From positions 54,039-118,038 of the forward strand of contig PHEQ01000013.1 of the NCBI GenBank assembly GCA_002842985.1: a stretch of 64,000 nt of DNA, in the 5' to 3' direction. Position 1 is the first letter of the stretch. Each line of letters opens with the position of its first letter. The translations under genes were made by a program, and so were the position numbers. This DNA comes from Alphaproteobacteria bacterium HGW-Alphaproteobacteria-1 (GTDB taxonomy: Bacteria; Pseudomonadota; Alphaproteobacteria; Rhodobacterales; Rhodobacteraceae). Under the pieces are notes generated by a model. The model searched no databases, was not told where the DNA came from, and worked only from the letters and a program-made list of their open reading frames with translations. Positions 45,389-55,607 of the stretch are shown one piece after another.

Positions 45389-45398
45389 AGTGACCCTC

Positions 45399-46415
45399 AT
45401 GCATCTCGCCCGCTTTCCCCGCCATTTTCTCGCGCATCTGCCCACCCCGCTGGAGCGGCTCGACCGGCTGACCAAGGAACTGGGCGGCCCGGAAATCTGG
45501 ATCAAGCGCGACGATTGCACGGGCCTCTCGACAGGCGGCAACAAGACCCGCAAGCTCGAATTCCTGATGGCCGAGGCCGAGGCGCAGGGCGCCGACATGG
45601 TGATGACCCAAGGGGCCACGCAGTCGAACCACGCTCGCCAGACCGCCGCATTCGCCGCCAAGCTGGGAATGGATTGCCATATCCTGCTCGAGGACCGGAC
45701 CGGCTCTAACAACGCCAATTACAACCACAACGGCAATGTGCTGCTCGATCACCTGCACGGCGCCACCACCGAGAAGCGCCCCGGCGGTGGCGACATGAAC
45801 GCCGAGATGGAACAGGTGGCCGACCGCCTCCGTGCCGAGGGCCGCAAGGTTTATACCATCCCCGGTGGCGGCTCCAACCCCACCGGCGCGCTTGGCTATG
45901 TCAATTGCGCCTTCGAGATGCTGGGCCAGTTCAACGACCGGGGTCTGAAGGTGGATCACATCGTCCACGCCACCGGCAGCGCGGGCACGCAGGCCGGCCT
46001 CATCACCGGGCTCAAGGCGATGAACGCGCAGATCCCGCTTCTGGGCATCGGCGTGCGCGCGCCCAAGCCCAAACAGGAGGAAAACGTCTATAACCTCGCC
46101 TGTGCGACCGCCGAAAAGCTGGGCTGTGCGGGCGTGGTCGCGCGCGAGGATGTCGTCGCCAACACCGATTACGTGGGCGAGGGCTATGGCATCCCCACCG
46201 AAAGCGGGCTTGAGGCGATCAGGATGTTCGCGGAACTGGAGGCGATCCTGCTCGACCCGGTCTATTCGGCCAAGGGTGCTGCGGGGTTCATCGACCTGAT
46301 CCGCAAAGGCCATTTCAAGAAGGGCGAGCGGGTTGTGTTCCTCCATACCGGCGGGGCCGTGGCGCTCTTTGGCTATGATGCCGCGTTCGATTTTTCGGGC
46401 CGCTGGAAGGGCTGA
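45399..46415 (+). CDS. cuyA: PLP-dependent L-cysteate sulfo-lyase / D-cysteine desulfhydrase family
   Basis: 338 residues of the ACC-deaminase/D-cysteine desulfhydrase PLP family. The PLP Lys lies in [13 protein letters not shown] (about residues 46-58) and a Gly-rich phosphate loop follows ([23 protein letters not shown]). Length and start (MHLARFPR) match CuyA of roseobacters, which removes sulfite from L-cysteate, but the broader family also includes D-cysteine desulfhydrases; the specific substrate is therefore likely, not certain. GGAG precedes the ATG by eight bases. Divergent from a LysR gene; a strong terminator follows. No sulfite exporter (cuyZ) is adjacent. Confidence 0.75.
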   Translation: MHLARFPRHFLAHLPTPLERLDRLTKELGGPEIWIKRDDCTGLSTGGNKTRKLEFLMAEAEAQGADMVMTQGATQSNHARQTAAFAAKLGMDCHILLEDRTGSNNANYNHNGNVLLDHLHGATTEKRPGGGDMNAEMEQVADRLRAEGRKVYTIPGGGSNPTGALGYVNCAFEMLGQFNDRGLKVDHIVHATGSAGTQAGLITGLKAMNAQIPLLGIGVRAPKPKQEENVYNLACATAEKLGCAGVVAREDVVANTDYVGEGYGIPTESGLEAIRMFAELEAILLDPVYSAKGAAGFIDLIRKGHFKKGERVVFLHTGGAVALFGYDAAFDFSGRWKG

Positions 46416-46440
46416 GCCAGCGCACGATACGACAATGATG

Positions 46441-46466
46441 AAAGCCCCGCCGCAAAGCGGGGTTTT
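46441..46466 (+). terminator. Rho-independent terminator after cuyA
   Basis: AAAGCCCCGC-CGCAAA-GCGGGGTTTT: a stem of about ten pairs (six G-C pairs, a G-U pair and three A-T pairs), followed by a T run. It starts 26 bases after the cuyA stop and separates cuyA from pheT. Confidence 0.85.
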
Positions 46467-46525
46467 CCCTTTCGCACATATCCGCTAAAGCGCAGGGAAA
46501 CGCGGGCTTGCAGGCGGAAACACCG

Positions 46526-48925
46526 ATGAAATTCACCCTCTCCTGGCTGAAAGAGCATCTCGACACAAAGGCAACCGTCGATGAGATCGCCGAGGCGCTC
46601 ACCGATCTGGGCCTCGAGGTTGAGAGCGTCACCAATCCGGCGGCGCGGCTGGCGGCCTTTACCATCGGCAAGGTGCTCGGTGCCGAGCAACACCCCGATG
46701 CCGACCGGCTGCGTGTCTGCCGGGTGGCGACCGATGACGGCGAGGTGCAGATCGTCTGCGGCGCACCCAATGCACGCGAAGGGATCACCGTGGTGATTGC
46801 CAAGCCCGGCACCTATGTGCCCGGCATCGACACCACCATCGGCGTGGGCAAGATACGCGGCATCGAGAGCGCGGGCATGATGTGCTCGGAGCGCGAGATG
46901 GAACTGGGCGAAGCGCATGACGGCATCATCGAATTGCCGTCGGGTGAGGTGGGTGACCGCTTTTCCGACTGGCTGGCCACGCATGACCCCGCGCGGGTTG
47001 ATCCGGTGATCGAGATTGCCATCACACCCAACCGCCCCGATGCGCTTGGCGTGCGCGGCATCGCGCGCGATCTGGCGGCGCGCGGTCTCGGCACGCTGCG
47101 CGCCGAAAATCCCGCACATATGGAGGGGCAATTCACCTGCCCGATCACCGTGAGCATCGACGAGGATGCGGCGACCGGCGGTTGTGAGGTCTTTGCCGGA
47201 CGGCTCATTCGGGGCGTGCAGAACGGTCCCTCGCCCGATTGGCTGCAAACGCGCCTGCGCGCCATCGGGCTGCGGCCCATATCGGCGCTGGTCGATATCA
47301 CCAATTTCTTCACCTACGACCGCAACCGCCCGCTGCATGTCTTTGATGCCGACAAGGTGACGGGCAATCTGCGGGTGCATCGCACGGCGGGCGGCGAGAC
47401 ACTTATCGGCCTTGACGAGAAGGAATATACCTTCGGCCCCGGTCAGGTGGTGATCTCTGACGATGCGGGCATCGAGAGCATTGGCGGCATCATGGGGGGG
47501 CTCGCCACCGGCTGCACCTCCGAGACCGTCAATGTCTTTCTTGAGGCCGCCGTGTGGGACCGGGTGCAGATCGCCGAGACAGGCCGCGCGCTGCGGATCA
47601 ATTCGGATGCGCGCTATCGCAACGAGCGCGGGATCGACCCGGCCTTCAACATGGAGGCGCTCGATCTGGCCACGCAGATGATCCTTGATCTCTGCGGCGG
47701 TGAGCCGTCCAACCGTGTCGTCGCAGGCCGGGTGCCGGATGTGGCGCGCGCCTACCGGCTCGATCCGGCGCGGGTGCAGTCGCTTGTGGGCATGGACATC
47801 CCCGAAAGCGAGCAGCGCCAGACGTTGACCGCGCTCGGCTTTCGGCTCGAGGGCAACATGGCCCATGTGCCAAGCTGGCGACCCGATATTCTGGGTGAGG
47901 CCGATCTGGTCGAGGAGGTGGCGCGCATCGCCTCGCTGACCAGGCTTATGGGCCGCCCGATGGCGCGCGCCCTGCCGGGTGTGCCCAAGCCCATTCTCAG
48001 CCCCGCGCAGAAACGCGAGCAGATCGCGCGCCGCACCATGGCGAGCCTCGGCTACAATGAATGCGTCACCTACAGCTTCATCGACCATCAGGCCGCCACG
48101 CTTTTCGGCGGCGGCGATGATGCCACCATGCTCGCCAACCCGATCAGCAGCGACCTGAGCCATATGCGCCCGGACCTGCTGCCGGGCCTTCTGCGCGCGG
48201 CGGCACGCAATCAGGCGCGCGGGATCATGGATCTGGCTCTGTTCGAGGTCGGGCACGCCTTTCACGGCGGCGAGCCGGGCGAGCAGCACATGCAGGTGGC
48301 GGGCGTTCTCATCGGGCGGACTGGTCCGCGCGATACCCATGGCAGCACGCGCGCGGTCGATCTCTTCGATGCGAAGGCCGATGCCGAGGCGGTGCTGGGC
48401 GCGATCGGTGCGCCGGCCAAGGTGCAGATTCTGCGCGACGGGCCGGGATGGTTCCATCCGGGGCGGCATGGGCGCATCTGCCTCGGGCCGAAGAAGGTGC
48501 TCGGCATTTTCGGCCAGGTGCATCCGCGCATCCTTGGCGCGCTTGACGTGAAGGGGCCTGCGGTGGCCTTCACGCTTTATCCCGAAGAGGTGCCGTTGCC
48601 GCGCAAGGCGGGCGCCACGCGCGGCGCGCTCGAGATCAGCGATTTGCAGGCGGTCGAGCGCGACTTCGCCTTTGTCGTCGATGCGGGCACCGAGGCGCTC
48701 AGCCTTGTCAACGCCGCTGCGGGGGCCGACAAGACGCTTATCGAAGAGGTGCGCGTCTTTGATCAGTTCGTCGGCGGCAGCCTTGACGAGGGCAAGAAAT
48801 CGCTGGCCATCACCGTGCGCCTGCAACCGCGCGAGACGACCCTGAAAGAGGCCGATATCGAGGCGGTGTCGGCGAAGATCATCGAGAAAGTCACCAAGGC
48901 CACCGGCGGAACGCTGCGCGGCTAA
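46526..48925 (+). CDS. pheT: Phenylalanine-tRNA ligase beta subunit
   Basis: 799-residue PheT, the beta chain of the alpha2-beta2 cytoplasmic synthetase, with editing activity. It begins MKFTLSWLKEHLDTKATVDEIAEALTDLGLEVESV and has the EMAP/OB tRNA-binding domain (FTIGKVLGAEQHPDADRLRVC), B3/B4 and B5 domains, and a C-terminal anticodon-binding FDX-ACB domain. pheS, usually adjacent, is not in the window, and the preceding gene is cuyA rather than pheS. The start chosen follows CGGAAAC-type sequence; an earlier in-frame ATG lies in the terminator-adjacent region. Confidence 0.97.
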   Translation: MKFTLSWLKEHLDTKATVDEIAEALTDLGLEVESVTNPAARLAAFTIGKVLGAEQHPDADRLRVCRVATDDGEVQIVCGAPNAREGITVVIAKPGTYVPGIDTTIGVGKIRGIESAGMMCSEREMELGEAHDGIIELPSGEVGDRFSDWLATHDPARVDPVIEIAITPNRPDALGVRGIARDLAARGLGTLRAENPAHMEGQFTCPITVSIDEDAATGGCEVFAGRLIRGVQNGPSPDWLQTRLRAIGLRPISALVDITNFFTYDRNRPLHVFDADKVTGNLRVHRTAGGETLIGLDEKEYTFGPGQVVISDDAGIESIGGIMGGLATGCTSETVNVFLEAAVWDRVQIAETGRALRINSDARYRNERGIDPAFNMEALDLATQMILDLCGGEPSNRVVAGRVPDVARAYRLDPARVQSLVGMDIPESEQRQTLTALGFRLEGNMAHVPSWRPDILGEADLVEEVARIASLTRLMGRPMARALPGVPKPILSPAQKREQIARRTMASLGYNECVTYSFIDHQAATLFGGGDDATMLANPISSDLSHMRPDLLPGLLRAAARNQARGIMDLALFEVGHAFHGGEPGEQHMQVAGVLIGRTGPRDTHGSTRAVDLFDAKADAEAVLGAIGAPAKVQILRDGPGWFHPGRHGRICLGPKKVLGIFGQVHPRILGALDVKGPAVAFTLYPEEVPLPRKAGATRGALEISDLQAVERDFAFVVDAGTEALSLVNAAAGADKTLIEEVRVFDQFVGGSLDEGKKSLAITVRLQPRETTLKEADIEAVSAKIIEKVTKATGGTLRG

Positions 48926-48940
48926 GCACAGGAGACATTC

Positions 48941-49387
48941 ATGCTGAAGGTTTATCTTTCTGGCGAGATTCACACCGACTGGCGCGAGCGGATCACCGAC
49001 GGGGCGGCGGGGCTCGACGTGACGTTCTCGGGTCCCGTGACCGATCACGCGGCCAGCGACGATTGCGGGATGGCGATCCTCGGGGCGGAGCCGGACAAGT
49101 ATTGGCACGACCACAAGGGCGCGATGGTCAACGCGATCCGAACCCGCAAGGGGATTTCCGACGCCGATATCGTGGTGGTCCGCTTCGGCGACAAATACAA
49201 GCAGTGGAATGCGGCGTTCGATGCGGGCTATGCCTCGGCGCTGGGCAAGTCGCTGATCATCCTGCAACCGCCCGAGCATGACCACGCGCTCAAGGAAGTG
49301 GATGCCGCCGCCCTCGCCGTGGCGCGCACGCCCGAAGAGGTGGTGGCGATCCTGCGCTACGTTATCGAGGGCAGGCTACCCGCCTGA
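48941..49387 (+). CDS. YtoQ-family protein
   Basis: 148 residues, a conserved uncharacterised YtoQ family: KVYLSGEIHTDWRERIT, FSGPVTDHAASDDCG, DKYWHDHKGAMVNAIRTRKGISDADIVVVRFGDKYKQWNAAFDAGYASALGKSLIIL. The fold resembles nucleoside 2-deoxyribosyltransferase-like proteins. An AGGAGA precedes the ATG. Fifteen bases downstream of pheT, so co-transcription is possible. Its last 12 bases overlap the convergent universal-stress gene. Confidence 0.9.
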   Translation: MLKVYLSGEIHTDWRERITDGAAGLDVTFSGPVTDHAASDDCGMAILGAEPDKYWHDHKGAMVNAIRTRKGISDADIVVVRFGDKYKQWNAAFDAGYASALGKSLIILQPPEHDHALKEVDAAALAVARTPEEVVAILRYVIEGRLPA

Positions 49388-49798
49388 CCCCCGCACCACG
49401 TAGACCGAACATTCGGCATGGGTGACGACATGGCTTGCCGTGGTGCCGAGGAGGTAATCCTGCACCTTGGGGTTGGCCGCCTCCATCACGATCAGGTCCA
49501 CGTCGCGCTCGGCCGCGAGCTTGACGATCTGGCGATGCACCGCGCCCTTGCGGACGATCTGTTCGACCTCTACCCCACGGGCGGGATTGGCGGCGATGAA
49601 CTTGCGCAATTCCTCGGCCCAGTAGGCCCCGGAATCGCGGATGTTGAGATTGCGCTCCATCTCGGGCGCGACAGTGGCCACGATGAGTTTCGCGCCGCGC
49701 CGCTGCGCCATCTCGACGGCCTCGGTATAGGCGAGATGCTCGATTTTCACATGGCGCAGGTTGACGGGGCAGAGGATCAGGCGGGTCTGGCGGGGCAT
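49376..49798 (-). CDS. Universal stress protein (UspA family)
   Basis: 140 residues. UspA fold with a GxTAS-like end: ILCPVNLRHVKIEHLAYTEAVEMAQRRGAKLIVATVAPE, DVDLIVMEAANPK and YLLGTTASHVVTHAECSVYVVRG. The ATP-binding G-2x-G-9x-G motif is not complete (GTTASHVVTHAECS lacks a clean second Gly), so binding is uncertain. It ends within the 3' end of ytoQ. Confidence 0.88.
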   Translation of the reverse strand: MPRQTRLILCPVNLRHVKIEHLAYTEAVEMAQRRGAKLIVATVAPEMERNLNIRDSGAYWAEELRKFIAANPARGVEVEQIVRKGAVHRQIVKLAAERDVDLIVMEAANPKVQDYLLGTTASHVVTHAECSVYVVRGSGG

Positions 49799-49892
49799 GG
49801 CGGCTCCGTTACGAAAGGGGACAGCCCCTTTTTAGCCGCTGCCCCCCGCCGTGACAGCCCCCATGCGCCGCCTGCGCGACAGAAGCGACCGC

Positions 49893-51407
49893 TCAGAGAC
49901 CGAGTTTTGCCGCCACGATATCGTTGACGGCCTTGGGGTTGGCCTTGCCGCCCGTGGCCTTCATCACCTGCCCCACGAACCAGCCCGCCAGCTTGGGATT
50001 GGCTTTCGCCTTTTCCACCTGCGCGGGGTTGGCGGCGATGATCTCGTCCACGGCGGCCTCGATGGCGCCGGTATCGGTGACCTGTTTCATGCCGCGCTCT
50101 TCGACGATGGTCTCGGGGTCGCCGCCTTCCGTATAGACGATCTCGAAGAGGTCCTTGGCGATCTTGCCGGATATTGCGTCAGACTTGATGAGCCGCACGA
50201 TGGCCCCGAGTTGCGCCGGTGTCACGGGGCTTTGCTCGATGCCGTGATCGTCTTTCTTGAGACGACCGAAAAGCTCGTTGATGACCCAATTCGCTGCAAG
50301 CTTGCCGTCGCCCGCCTCGGCGGCCACCGCCTCGAAATAATCGGCACTCACCACCTCGGCGGTCAGCACCGAGGCGTCATATTCCGACAGGCCGAATTCC
50401 AGCACAAAGCGCGCCTTCTTGGCGTCGGGCAGTTCGGGCAGGCTCGCCTTGATGCTGTCCACCCAGTCCTGTTCTATCTCGAGCGGCAAAAGGTCGGGAT
50501 CGGGGAAATAGCGGTAATCATGCGCCTCCTCCTTGGAGCGCATGGACCGGGTCTCGCCCTTGTCCGGATCATAGAGCCGGGTTTCCTGCACCACTGCGCC
50601 GCCCGCTTCAACAATCGCGATCTGGCGGCGCGCCTCATACTCGATGGCTGCCTGAATAAAGCGCATGGAGTTCATGTTCTTGATTTCGCAGCGTGTGCCG
50701 AGATGGGCGAAATCCTGGGTTTCCTGGTATTTCTCATACTGCCCCGGACGGCAGATCGACACGTTCACATCGGCCCGCAGGTTGCCGTTCTGCATATTGC
50801 CGTCGCAGGTGCCCAGATAGCGCAGGATCTGGCGCAGCTTGGTGACATAGGCGGCGGCCTCTTCTGGCCCGCGAATATCCGGACGGCTGACGATTTCCAT
50901 CAGGCAGACGCCGGTGCGGTTGAGATCGACAAAGGACATCGCCGGGTCCATGTCATGGATGCTCTTTCCGGCGTCCTGCTCCATGTGGATGCGCTCGATC
51001 CGCACCAGACGGGCCACACCGGGGGCCATATCCACAAGGATCTCACCCTCGCCCACCAGCGGGTGATAGAGCTGGCTGATCTGATAGCCCTGCGGCAGGT
51101 CGGGGTAGAAATAGTTCTTGCGGTCAAAGGCCGACCAGAGGTTGATCCGGGCATTGAGACCCAGACCCGTGCGCACCGCCTGTTCCACGCAGAATTCGTT
51201 GATGACCGGCAGCATCCCCGGCATGGCGGCATCGACGAAGGCGACATTGGAATTGGGTTCCGCGCCGAATTGCGTTGACGCGCCGGAAAAGAGCTTGGCA
51301 TTCGAGGCCACCTGCGCGTGCACCTCCATCCCGATCACCAGTTCCCAATCATGCTTTGCCCCGGCGATCACCTTGGGTTTTGGGGTGTCATAGGTGAGGT
51401 CCAGCAT
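49893..51407 (-). CDS. gatB: Aspartyl/glutamyl-tRNA(Asn/Gln) amidotransferase subunit B
   Basis: 504 residues. GatB is the kinase/tRNA subunit of the GatCAB amidotransferase for transamidation of Glu-tRNA(Gln) and Asp-tRNA(Asn). Clear landmarks: [86 protein letters not shown] and, near the end, the GatB/YqeY helical domain ([37 protein letters not shown]). It is downstream-oriented like the thi operon but separated from tenA by 33 bases. gatA and gatC are elsewhere. Confidence 0.97.
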   Translation of the reverse strand: MLDLTYDTPKPKVIAGAKHDWELVIGMEVHAQVASNAKLFSGASTQFGAEPNSNVAFVDAAMPGMLPVINEFCVEQAVRTGLGLNARINLWSAFDRKNYFYPDLPQGYQISQLYHPLVGEGEILVDMAPGVARLVRIERIHMEQDAGKSIHDMDPAMSFVDLNRTGVCLMEIVSRPDIRGPEEAAAYVTKLRQILRYLGTCDGNMQNGNLRADVNVSICRPGQYEKYQETQDFAHLGTRCEIKNMNSMRFIQAAIEYEARRQIAIVEAGGAVVQETRLYDPDKGETRSMRSKEEAHDYRYFPDPDLLPLEIEQDWVDSIKASLPELPDAKKARFVLEFGLSEYDASVLTAEVVSADYFEAVAAEAGDGKLAANWVINELFGRLKKDDHGIEQSPVTPAQLGAIVRLIKSDAISGKIAKDLFEIVYTEGGDPETIVEERGMKQVTDTGAIEAAVDEIIAANPAQVEKAKANPKLAGWFVGQVMKATGGKANPKAVNDIVAAKLGL

Positions 51408-51440
51408 GGCGCGGCTCCGTTCAGTGGCTCGGAGCGCGTT

Positions 51441-52151
51441 CTACGCGGCAGGGTCTGCCGGGGCAAGAGGGCGCGCACCCATTCCCATCGTCCAGAACCC
51501 CACCTCAAGCCGCGTCGCGGTGGTGAAGCGATGGACGAGCCGCGCCCATCCGGGGGTGGATTGCGGATCGGGACCAAGGCGGCGGGCAATGGCCGCGTCC
51601 AGCAGTGCGCCCGCGTCGCGGCACACCTGTTGGTAGTCTGCCCCGCCATAGGTGGCGATCCAGTCGGCATAGGGGTGGCCCGGCCGCGCCTCGGGCAAGA
51701 GCCGTGCGCCAATCTCGCCATAGCCAATGACGCAAGGCGCGAGTGCGGCCAGAAGATCCGGGAAATCGCCCGAATGGCCCGCGTCGAGCACATAGCGCGT
51801 ATAGGCGAGGTTGGCGGGGTGTTCTTCGGCGGCGAAGAGGTCCGCCTCCGACAAGCCCGCCTCGGCGCAGGTGCGCACATGAAGCGCGATTTCGCTGTTG
51901 ACCAGCGCATTTACCGTGGCCGCGCAGGCGCGCATTTCCTCGACCGTTTCGGCCTTGGTCACGGCAAGCGCCCAGGCCCGCGAGAAGTGGATCAGAAAGA
52001 TGTAATCCTGCACCAGATAGCCAAGGAAGGCCGCGCGCGGCAGGCTGCCCGTGCGCAATTCCTCGACAAAGGCATGATGGGTATAGTCCCGCCAGACCGC
52101 CCCTGCCGCATCGCGCAGGGCAGGGAAGGTCACGCCGTACTCACCGCTCAT
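51441..52151 (-). CDS. tenA: Thiaminase-II/TenA-family hydrolase
   Basis: 236 residues. TenA hydrolyses the aminopyrimidine of degraded thiamine so that HMP is recovered. The family segments YTHHAFVEELRTGSLPRAAFLGYLVQDYIFLIHFSRAWALA and NSEIALHVRTC are present, with the catalytic Cys-like residue in CVIGYGEIG. Its ATG overlaps the thiY stop (ATGA). It is last in the thiamine operon. Confidence 0.9.
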   Translation of the reverse strand: MSGEYGVTFPALRDAAGAVWRDYTHHAFVEELRTGSLPRAAFLGYLVQDYIFLIHFSRAWALAVTKAETVEEMRACAATVNALVNSEIALHVRTCAEAGLSEADLFAAEEHPANLAYTRYVLDAGHSGDFPDLLAALAPCVIGYGEIGARLLPEARPGHPYADWIATYGGADYQQVCRDAGALLDAAIARRLGPDPQSTPGWARLVHRFTTATRLEVGFWTMGMGARPLAPADPAA

Positions 52152-53080
52152 TGTGCGTTCACGTCGAGCGCAAGGCCCGCGACGGGGGTTTCGATCTCGA
52201 TCAGGCCGGTATCGAGCAGGAACCTCTCGAACCGGGCATAGCGTCCGTGATCGAGTGCTGCGGGCCTTGTGGCAAAGCGGGGATAGGTGTCGGTCCAGGC
52301 CATCTCGTTGAGGCGATCCTGCAATTCGGTGGAGGTGGCGGCGAAGATTTCCCATGATTTCCGGGGATGGTTCATGATGTATTGCGTCGCACGCTCGGTC
52401 GCGTGCAGGAAGCGGCGGATCATGTCCGTGTCCATGGTCGCGGGATTGGCCACGTAGATCAACTCGTCATAGGCCGGGATACCTTCATCCTCGACAAAGA
52501 AACAGCGCCCCGGCACGCCCTCGATTTCCATCTGGTTCAGTTCGAAATTGCGATAGGCCCCGATCACCGCATCCACCTGCCGCGACATGAGCGCGGGCGA
52601 GAGCGACCAGTTGACATTGACCAGATCCACCTCCGACAGCGCGATGCCGTGCTGCCCGAGAATGGTTGTCAACAGCGCCTCCTCGACCCCCGCCACGGAG
52701 AACCCGATCTTGCGCCCGCGCAGATCGGCGGTGGATTTTATAGGGCCGTCCTCCAGCACGAGCAGACAATTGAGCGGCGTGGCGACAAGCGTGCCGACGC
52801 GGACAAGTGGCAAGCCCTCCTCGATCTGCAAATGAAGCTGCGGCTGATAGGAAATCGCCAGATCCGCGCGTCCGGCGGCCACCATCTTGGGTGGGTCCGA
52901 GGGATCGGCGGGGGCGATCACCTCCACCTCGAGCCCGGCCTCTTTGAAATAGCCCAATTCCTCGGCAAGGATGACGGGGCCATGATCGGGGTTCACGAAC
53001 CAGTCGAGAATTACGGTTATCTTGTCCAGCGCAAGGGCCGGGCTGGCCGTTATGGCAAGGATAAGGGCAAGGTATTTCAT
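52148..53080 (-). CDS. thiY: ThiY-like pyrimidine-precursor binding protein
   Basis: 310 residues with a signal peptide ([18 protein letters not shown]). NMT1/THI5-like solute-binding fold: [65 protein letters not shown]. Members bind N-formyl-4-amino-5-aminomethyl-2-methylpyrimidine for uptake by ThiXYZ. No ThiX permease or ThiZ ATPase gene is in the operon, so it may use an unlinked transporter. Coupled to thiF and tenA by 4-base overlaps. Confidence 0.88.
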   Translation of the reverse strand: MKYLALILAITASPALALDKITVILDWFVNPDHGPVILAEELGYFKEAGLEVEVIAPADPSDPPKMVAAGRADLAISYQPQLHLQIEEGLPLVRVGTLVATPLNCLLVLEDGPIKSTADLRGRKIGFSVAGVEEALLTTILGQHGIALSEVDLVNVNWSLSPALMSRQVDAVIGAYRNFELNQMEIEGVPGRCFFVEDEGIPAYDELIYVANPATMDTDMIRRFLHATERATQYIMNHPRKSWEIFAATSTELQDRLNEMAWTDTYPRFATRPAALDHGRYARFERFLLDTGLIEIETPVAGLALDVNAQ

Positions 53081-54048
53081 TCGGTTGTCTCCTCATGGTC
53101 ATCGCCGAGGGCGATCAGGGCTATCTCTCCGTTCCAATGGCCGCGCAATCGCGTCGCGGCCTGCCACGCCCGCAGGCCCGAGCGACATGCGAGCACGGCG
53201 CGCGGGGCGTCGGGGCGCAGCCGGTCGAAATCGGGCACGGCATGGCGGGCGGCGCGGGGCAGGGGGGGGCCGGGCTCCTCCGCTGCGCGCAGATCGGCGA
53301 GCCAGTCGTCGGGCGCAATCTCCCCGGACGCGATGAAGCCGAAGCCGCCTGCGGGTTCCGGCGCGCTGTCGAAGCGGAATCCGCCGAACCGGTGGCCCTC
53401 GGCGTCGAAACTGACAAGCTGCCCCAACGGCGAGGGATCCCGCCCGGTCAGCACGGCCATTGCCATCTGTGCCTGAAGCGCGCCGAGGATGCCCACCGAC
53501 GGTCCCAGAACGCCATCGGTCGCGCAACTGCCCAGCCGGTCGGGCAGGTCCGGGAAGACCGCGCGCAAGCTTGGTGCCCCGCCGCAGAACCCGCCGCAAT
53601 AGCCCGACAGCCCGACGACGGAGGCGCTGATGAGCGGCGTGTTCGCCGCAAGGCAGGTGTCCGAGAGAATATAGCTCGCCGCGAAGCTGTCGGCGCAGTC
53701 GAGCACCAGATCGGCGGCGGCAACCTGTGCCGGGGCATTGCGCGGGGTGAGCGGCGCGGTCACGGGCGCGATGCGGCAGTCGGGGTTGAGCGCAGCCATA
53801 TGCGCGGCGGCGACCTCGGCCTTGGGCAGACCCAGATCGACCATGCGAAACAGCGTTTGCCGGTGCAGGTTGCTGAGCGAAACCCGGTCGCCATCCATCA
53901 GCGTGATCCGCCCCACGCCCGCGCCCACAAGATATTGCAGGACGGGCGCGGCAAGCCCGCCCGCGCCCACCACCAGCACATGCGCCGCGCCGAGCCGCGC
54001 CTGCCCTTGCGCGCCGAGAAGGGCAATCTGACGCGCATAGCGGGTCAT
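53077..54048 (-). CDS. thiF: ThiF-type adenylyltransferase with rhodanese-like C-terminus
   Basis: 323 residues. It adenylates the C-terminus of ThiS. The E1-like motif is [44 protein letters not shown], followed by [19 protein letters not shown] and [16 protein letters not shown]. The usual zinc-binding CxxC (CYRCLFP) is replaced by SLRAVFP, so at least one Cys pair is absent. The last 40 residues resemble a truncated rhodanese loop with [15 protein letters not shown], which could carry the persulfide, but that is inference. Start [12 protein letters not shown], coupled to thiE. Confidence 0.85.
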   Translation of the reverse strand: MTRYARQIALLGAQGQARLGAAHVLVVGAGGLAAPVLQYLVGAGVGRITLMDGDRVSLSNLHRQTLFRMVDLGLPKAEVAAAHMAALNPDCRIAPVTAPLTPRNAPAQVAAADLVLDCADSFAASYILSDTCLAANTPLISASVVGLSGYCGGFCGGAPSLRAVFPDLPDRLGSCATDGVLGPSVGILGALQAQMAMAVLTGRDPSPLGQLVSFDAEGHRFGGFRFDSAPEPAGGFGFIASGEIAPDDWLADLRAAEEPGPPLPRAARHAVPDFDRLRPDAPRAVLACRSGLRAWQAATRLRGHWNGEIALIALGDDHEETTE

Positions 54049-54641
54049 GCCGCGACCTCGATCCAATCCCGCACCCGCGCTTCGGGATCGGGGTTGAGCG
54101 TGATATCCGTGACCGCCGAGACAACATCGGCGCCTGCGTCAAACGCGCCTTGCGCCCGCTCCACCGACATGCCGCCGATAGCGACAAGGGGGATATCACC
54201 GATCAGCCGCTTCCATTCGGTGAGCCGGTCAAGCCCCTGTTCGCGCCATTTCATCTTTTTCAGAATGGTCGGGTAAACCGGGCCAAGCGCCACGTAATCG
54301 GGATCGTGCGACAGCGCGCGGTCCAACTCGGCATGATCATGGGTGCTGAGGCCCAGCCTGACCCCGGCGCGGCGGATCGCGGCAATATCGGCGGTGTCGA
54401 GATCCTCCTGTCCCAGATGAACCCAGTCACAGCCCAGATCCATTGCCATCTGCCAGTGATCGTTGACCACCAGCGCCGCGCCATGCGCCCGGCAAAGGTC
54501 GCGCGCCGCCGCGATCTCGGCGCGCAGGGCATCGCCCTCCATATCCTTGATGCGCACCTGCACCAGCCGCACACCCAGCGGCAGCATCCGGCGCAGCCAG
54601 TCCGCGCGCTCGAATATCGGGTAAAAGCGCGGCAGGCTCAT
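54045..54641 (-). CDS. thiE: Thiamine phosphate synthase
   Basis: 198-residue TIM-barrel enzyme that joins HMP-diphosphate and thiazole phosphate. It opens [43 protein letters not shown], and has [54 protein letters not shown] and [31 protein letters not shown]. The start overlaps the thiG stop. Confidence 0.94.
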   Translation of the reverse strand: MSLPRFYPIFERADWLRRMLPLGVRLVQVRIKDMEGDALRAEIAAARDLCRAHGAALVVNDHWQMAMDLGCDWVHLGQEDLDTADIAAIRRAGVRLGLSTHDHAELDRALSHDPDYVALGPVYPTILKKMKWREQGLDRLTEWKRLIGDIPLVAIGGMSVERAQGAFDAGADVVSAVTDITLNPDPEARVRDWIEVAA

Positions 54642-55408
54642 AGCAGCGCCTTGCCGAAAACGGGCGTGGAGGGCGCGGCCATGTCGCGGGGGGGCATCGG
54701 GTCGGCCTCAAACGCCAGCCGTCCGGCCTCCAATGCCCGCGCGAAGCCTTGGGCCATCGCCGCCGGATCACCCGCCTTGGCCACCGCCGTGTTCAACAGC
54801 ACCGCGTCATAGCCCAGTTCCATCGCCTGTGCGGCCTGCGACGGCAGGCCAAGGCCTGCGTCTATCACCAGAGGCAGATCGGGGAAATGCGCGCGCAAGG
54901 ACCGCAGGCCGTAGATATTGTTGAGACCAAGCCCGGTGCCGATGGGTGCGCCCCAGGGCATGAGCACCCGGCACCCGGCCTCGACCAGACGCTCGCACAG
55001 CACCAGGTCCTCGGTGCAATAGGGAAAGACGTCGAATCCGTCATCGCTCAGGATGCGCGCCGCCTCGACCAAGCCGAACGGATCGGGCTGCAACGTGTCG
55101 GCATGGCCGATCACCTCCAGCTTGATCCAGTTGGTGTCAAAAAGCTCCCGCGCCATCTGTGCCGTGGTCACCGCCTCGCGCACCGAATGACACCCGGCGG
55201 TGTTGGGCAGGACATGGACGCCAAGCGCGCGGATCATCTCCCAGAACGCCTGTCCGGCGCGCCCTCCGCCCGCCTCGCGGCGCACCGAGACGGTGGCGAT
55301 CCCCGCACCCGAGCGGCGGAACGCCTCGGCGAGGATCGTGGGTGAGGGGTATTGCGCCGTGCCCAGCATCAGGCGCGATGTCACTTCGGTGTCGTAGAAA
55401 ACCGGCAT
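54638..55408 (-). CDS. thiG: Thiazole synthase
   Basis: 256 residues. ThiG forms the thiazole ring with ThiS-thiocarboxylate, dehydroglycine and deoxyxylulose phosphate. Family landmarks: [13 protein letters not shown] (with the usual gYpsp), [51 protein letters not shown] with the Schiff-base Lys, [14 protein letters not shown] and [30 protein letters not shown]. The start MPVFYDTEV lies one base from the thiS stop; an upstream in-frame extension would overlap thiS. Confidence 0.95.
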   Translation of the reverse strand: MPVFYDTEVTSRLMLGTAQYPSPTILAEAFRRSGAGIATVSVRREAGGGRAGQAFWEMIRALGVHVLPNTAGCHSVREAVTTAQMARELFDTNWIKLEVIGHADTLQPDPFGLVEAARILSDDGFDVFPYCTEDLVLCERLVEAGCRVLMPWGAPIGTGLGLNNIYGLRSLRAHFPDLPLVIDAGLGLPSQAAQAMELGYDAVLLNTAVAKAGDPAAMAQGFARALEAGRLAFEADPMPPRDMAAPSTPVFGKALL

Positions 55409-55409
55409 C

Positions 55410-55607
55410 TCACCCCCCCTGCCGTGGCGCGACGATCTCAATGCGGTCACCGTCCGTGAGCAGGGTCGCGGCCCGCTGAGAAGCGGGCACGAAACCCTCG
55501 TTCACCGCAGTGGCGACCTTGGCCGCGCCAAGCCCCATTTCATCAATGAGCGCGGCAAGGGTCGGGGCGGCCGTCTCCTGCGCGGTGCCGTTAACCATGA
55601 TCTTCAT
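55410..55607 (-). CDS. thiS: Sulfur carrier protein ThiS
   Basis: 65 residues, ubiquitin-like. It starts [20 protein letters not shown] and ends in Gly-Gly (APRQGG), the residue pair adenylated by ThiF. A TTG start two codons earlier is possible but the ATG fits the family. Its start overlaps the thiO stop by 17 bases. Acts as the sulfide donor to ThiG. Confidence 0.92.
   Translation of the reverse strand: MKIMVNGTAQETAAPTLAALIDEMGLGAAKVATAVNEGFVPASQRAATLLTDGDRIEIVAPRQGG

Noticed and set aside
46373..49285. A 970-codon minus-strand frame antisense to pheT and ytoQ
   Set aside because: No domain; it is a shadow of pheT codon bias.
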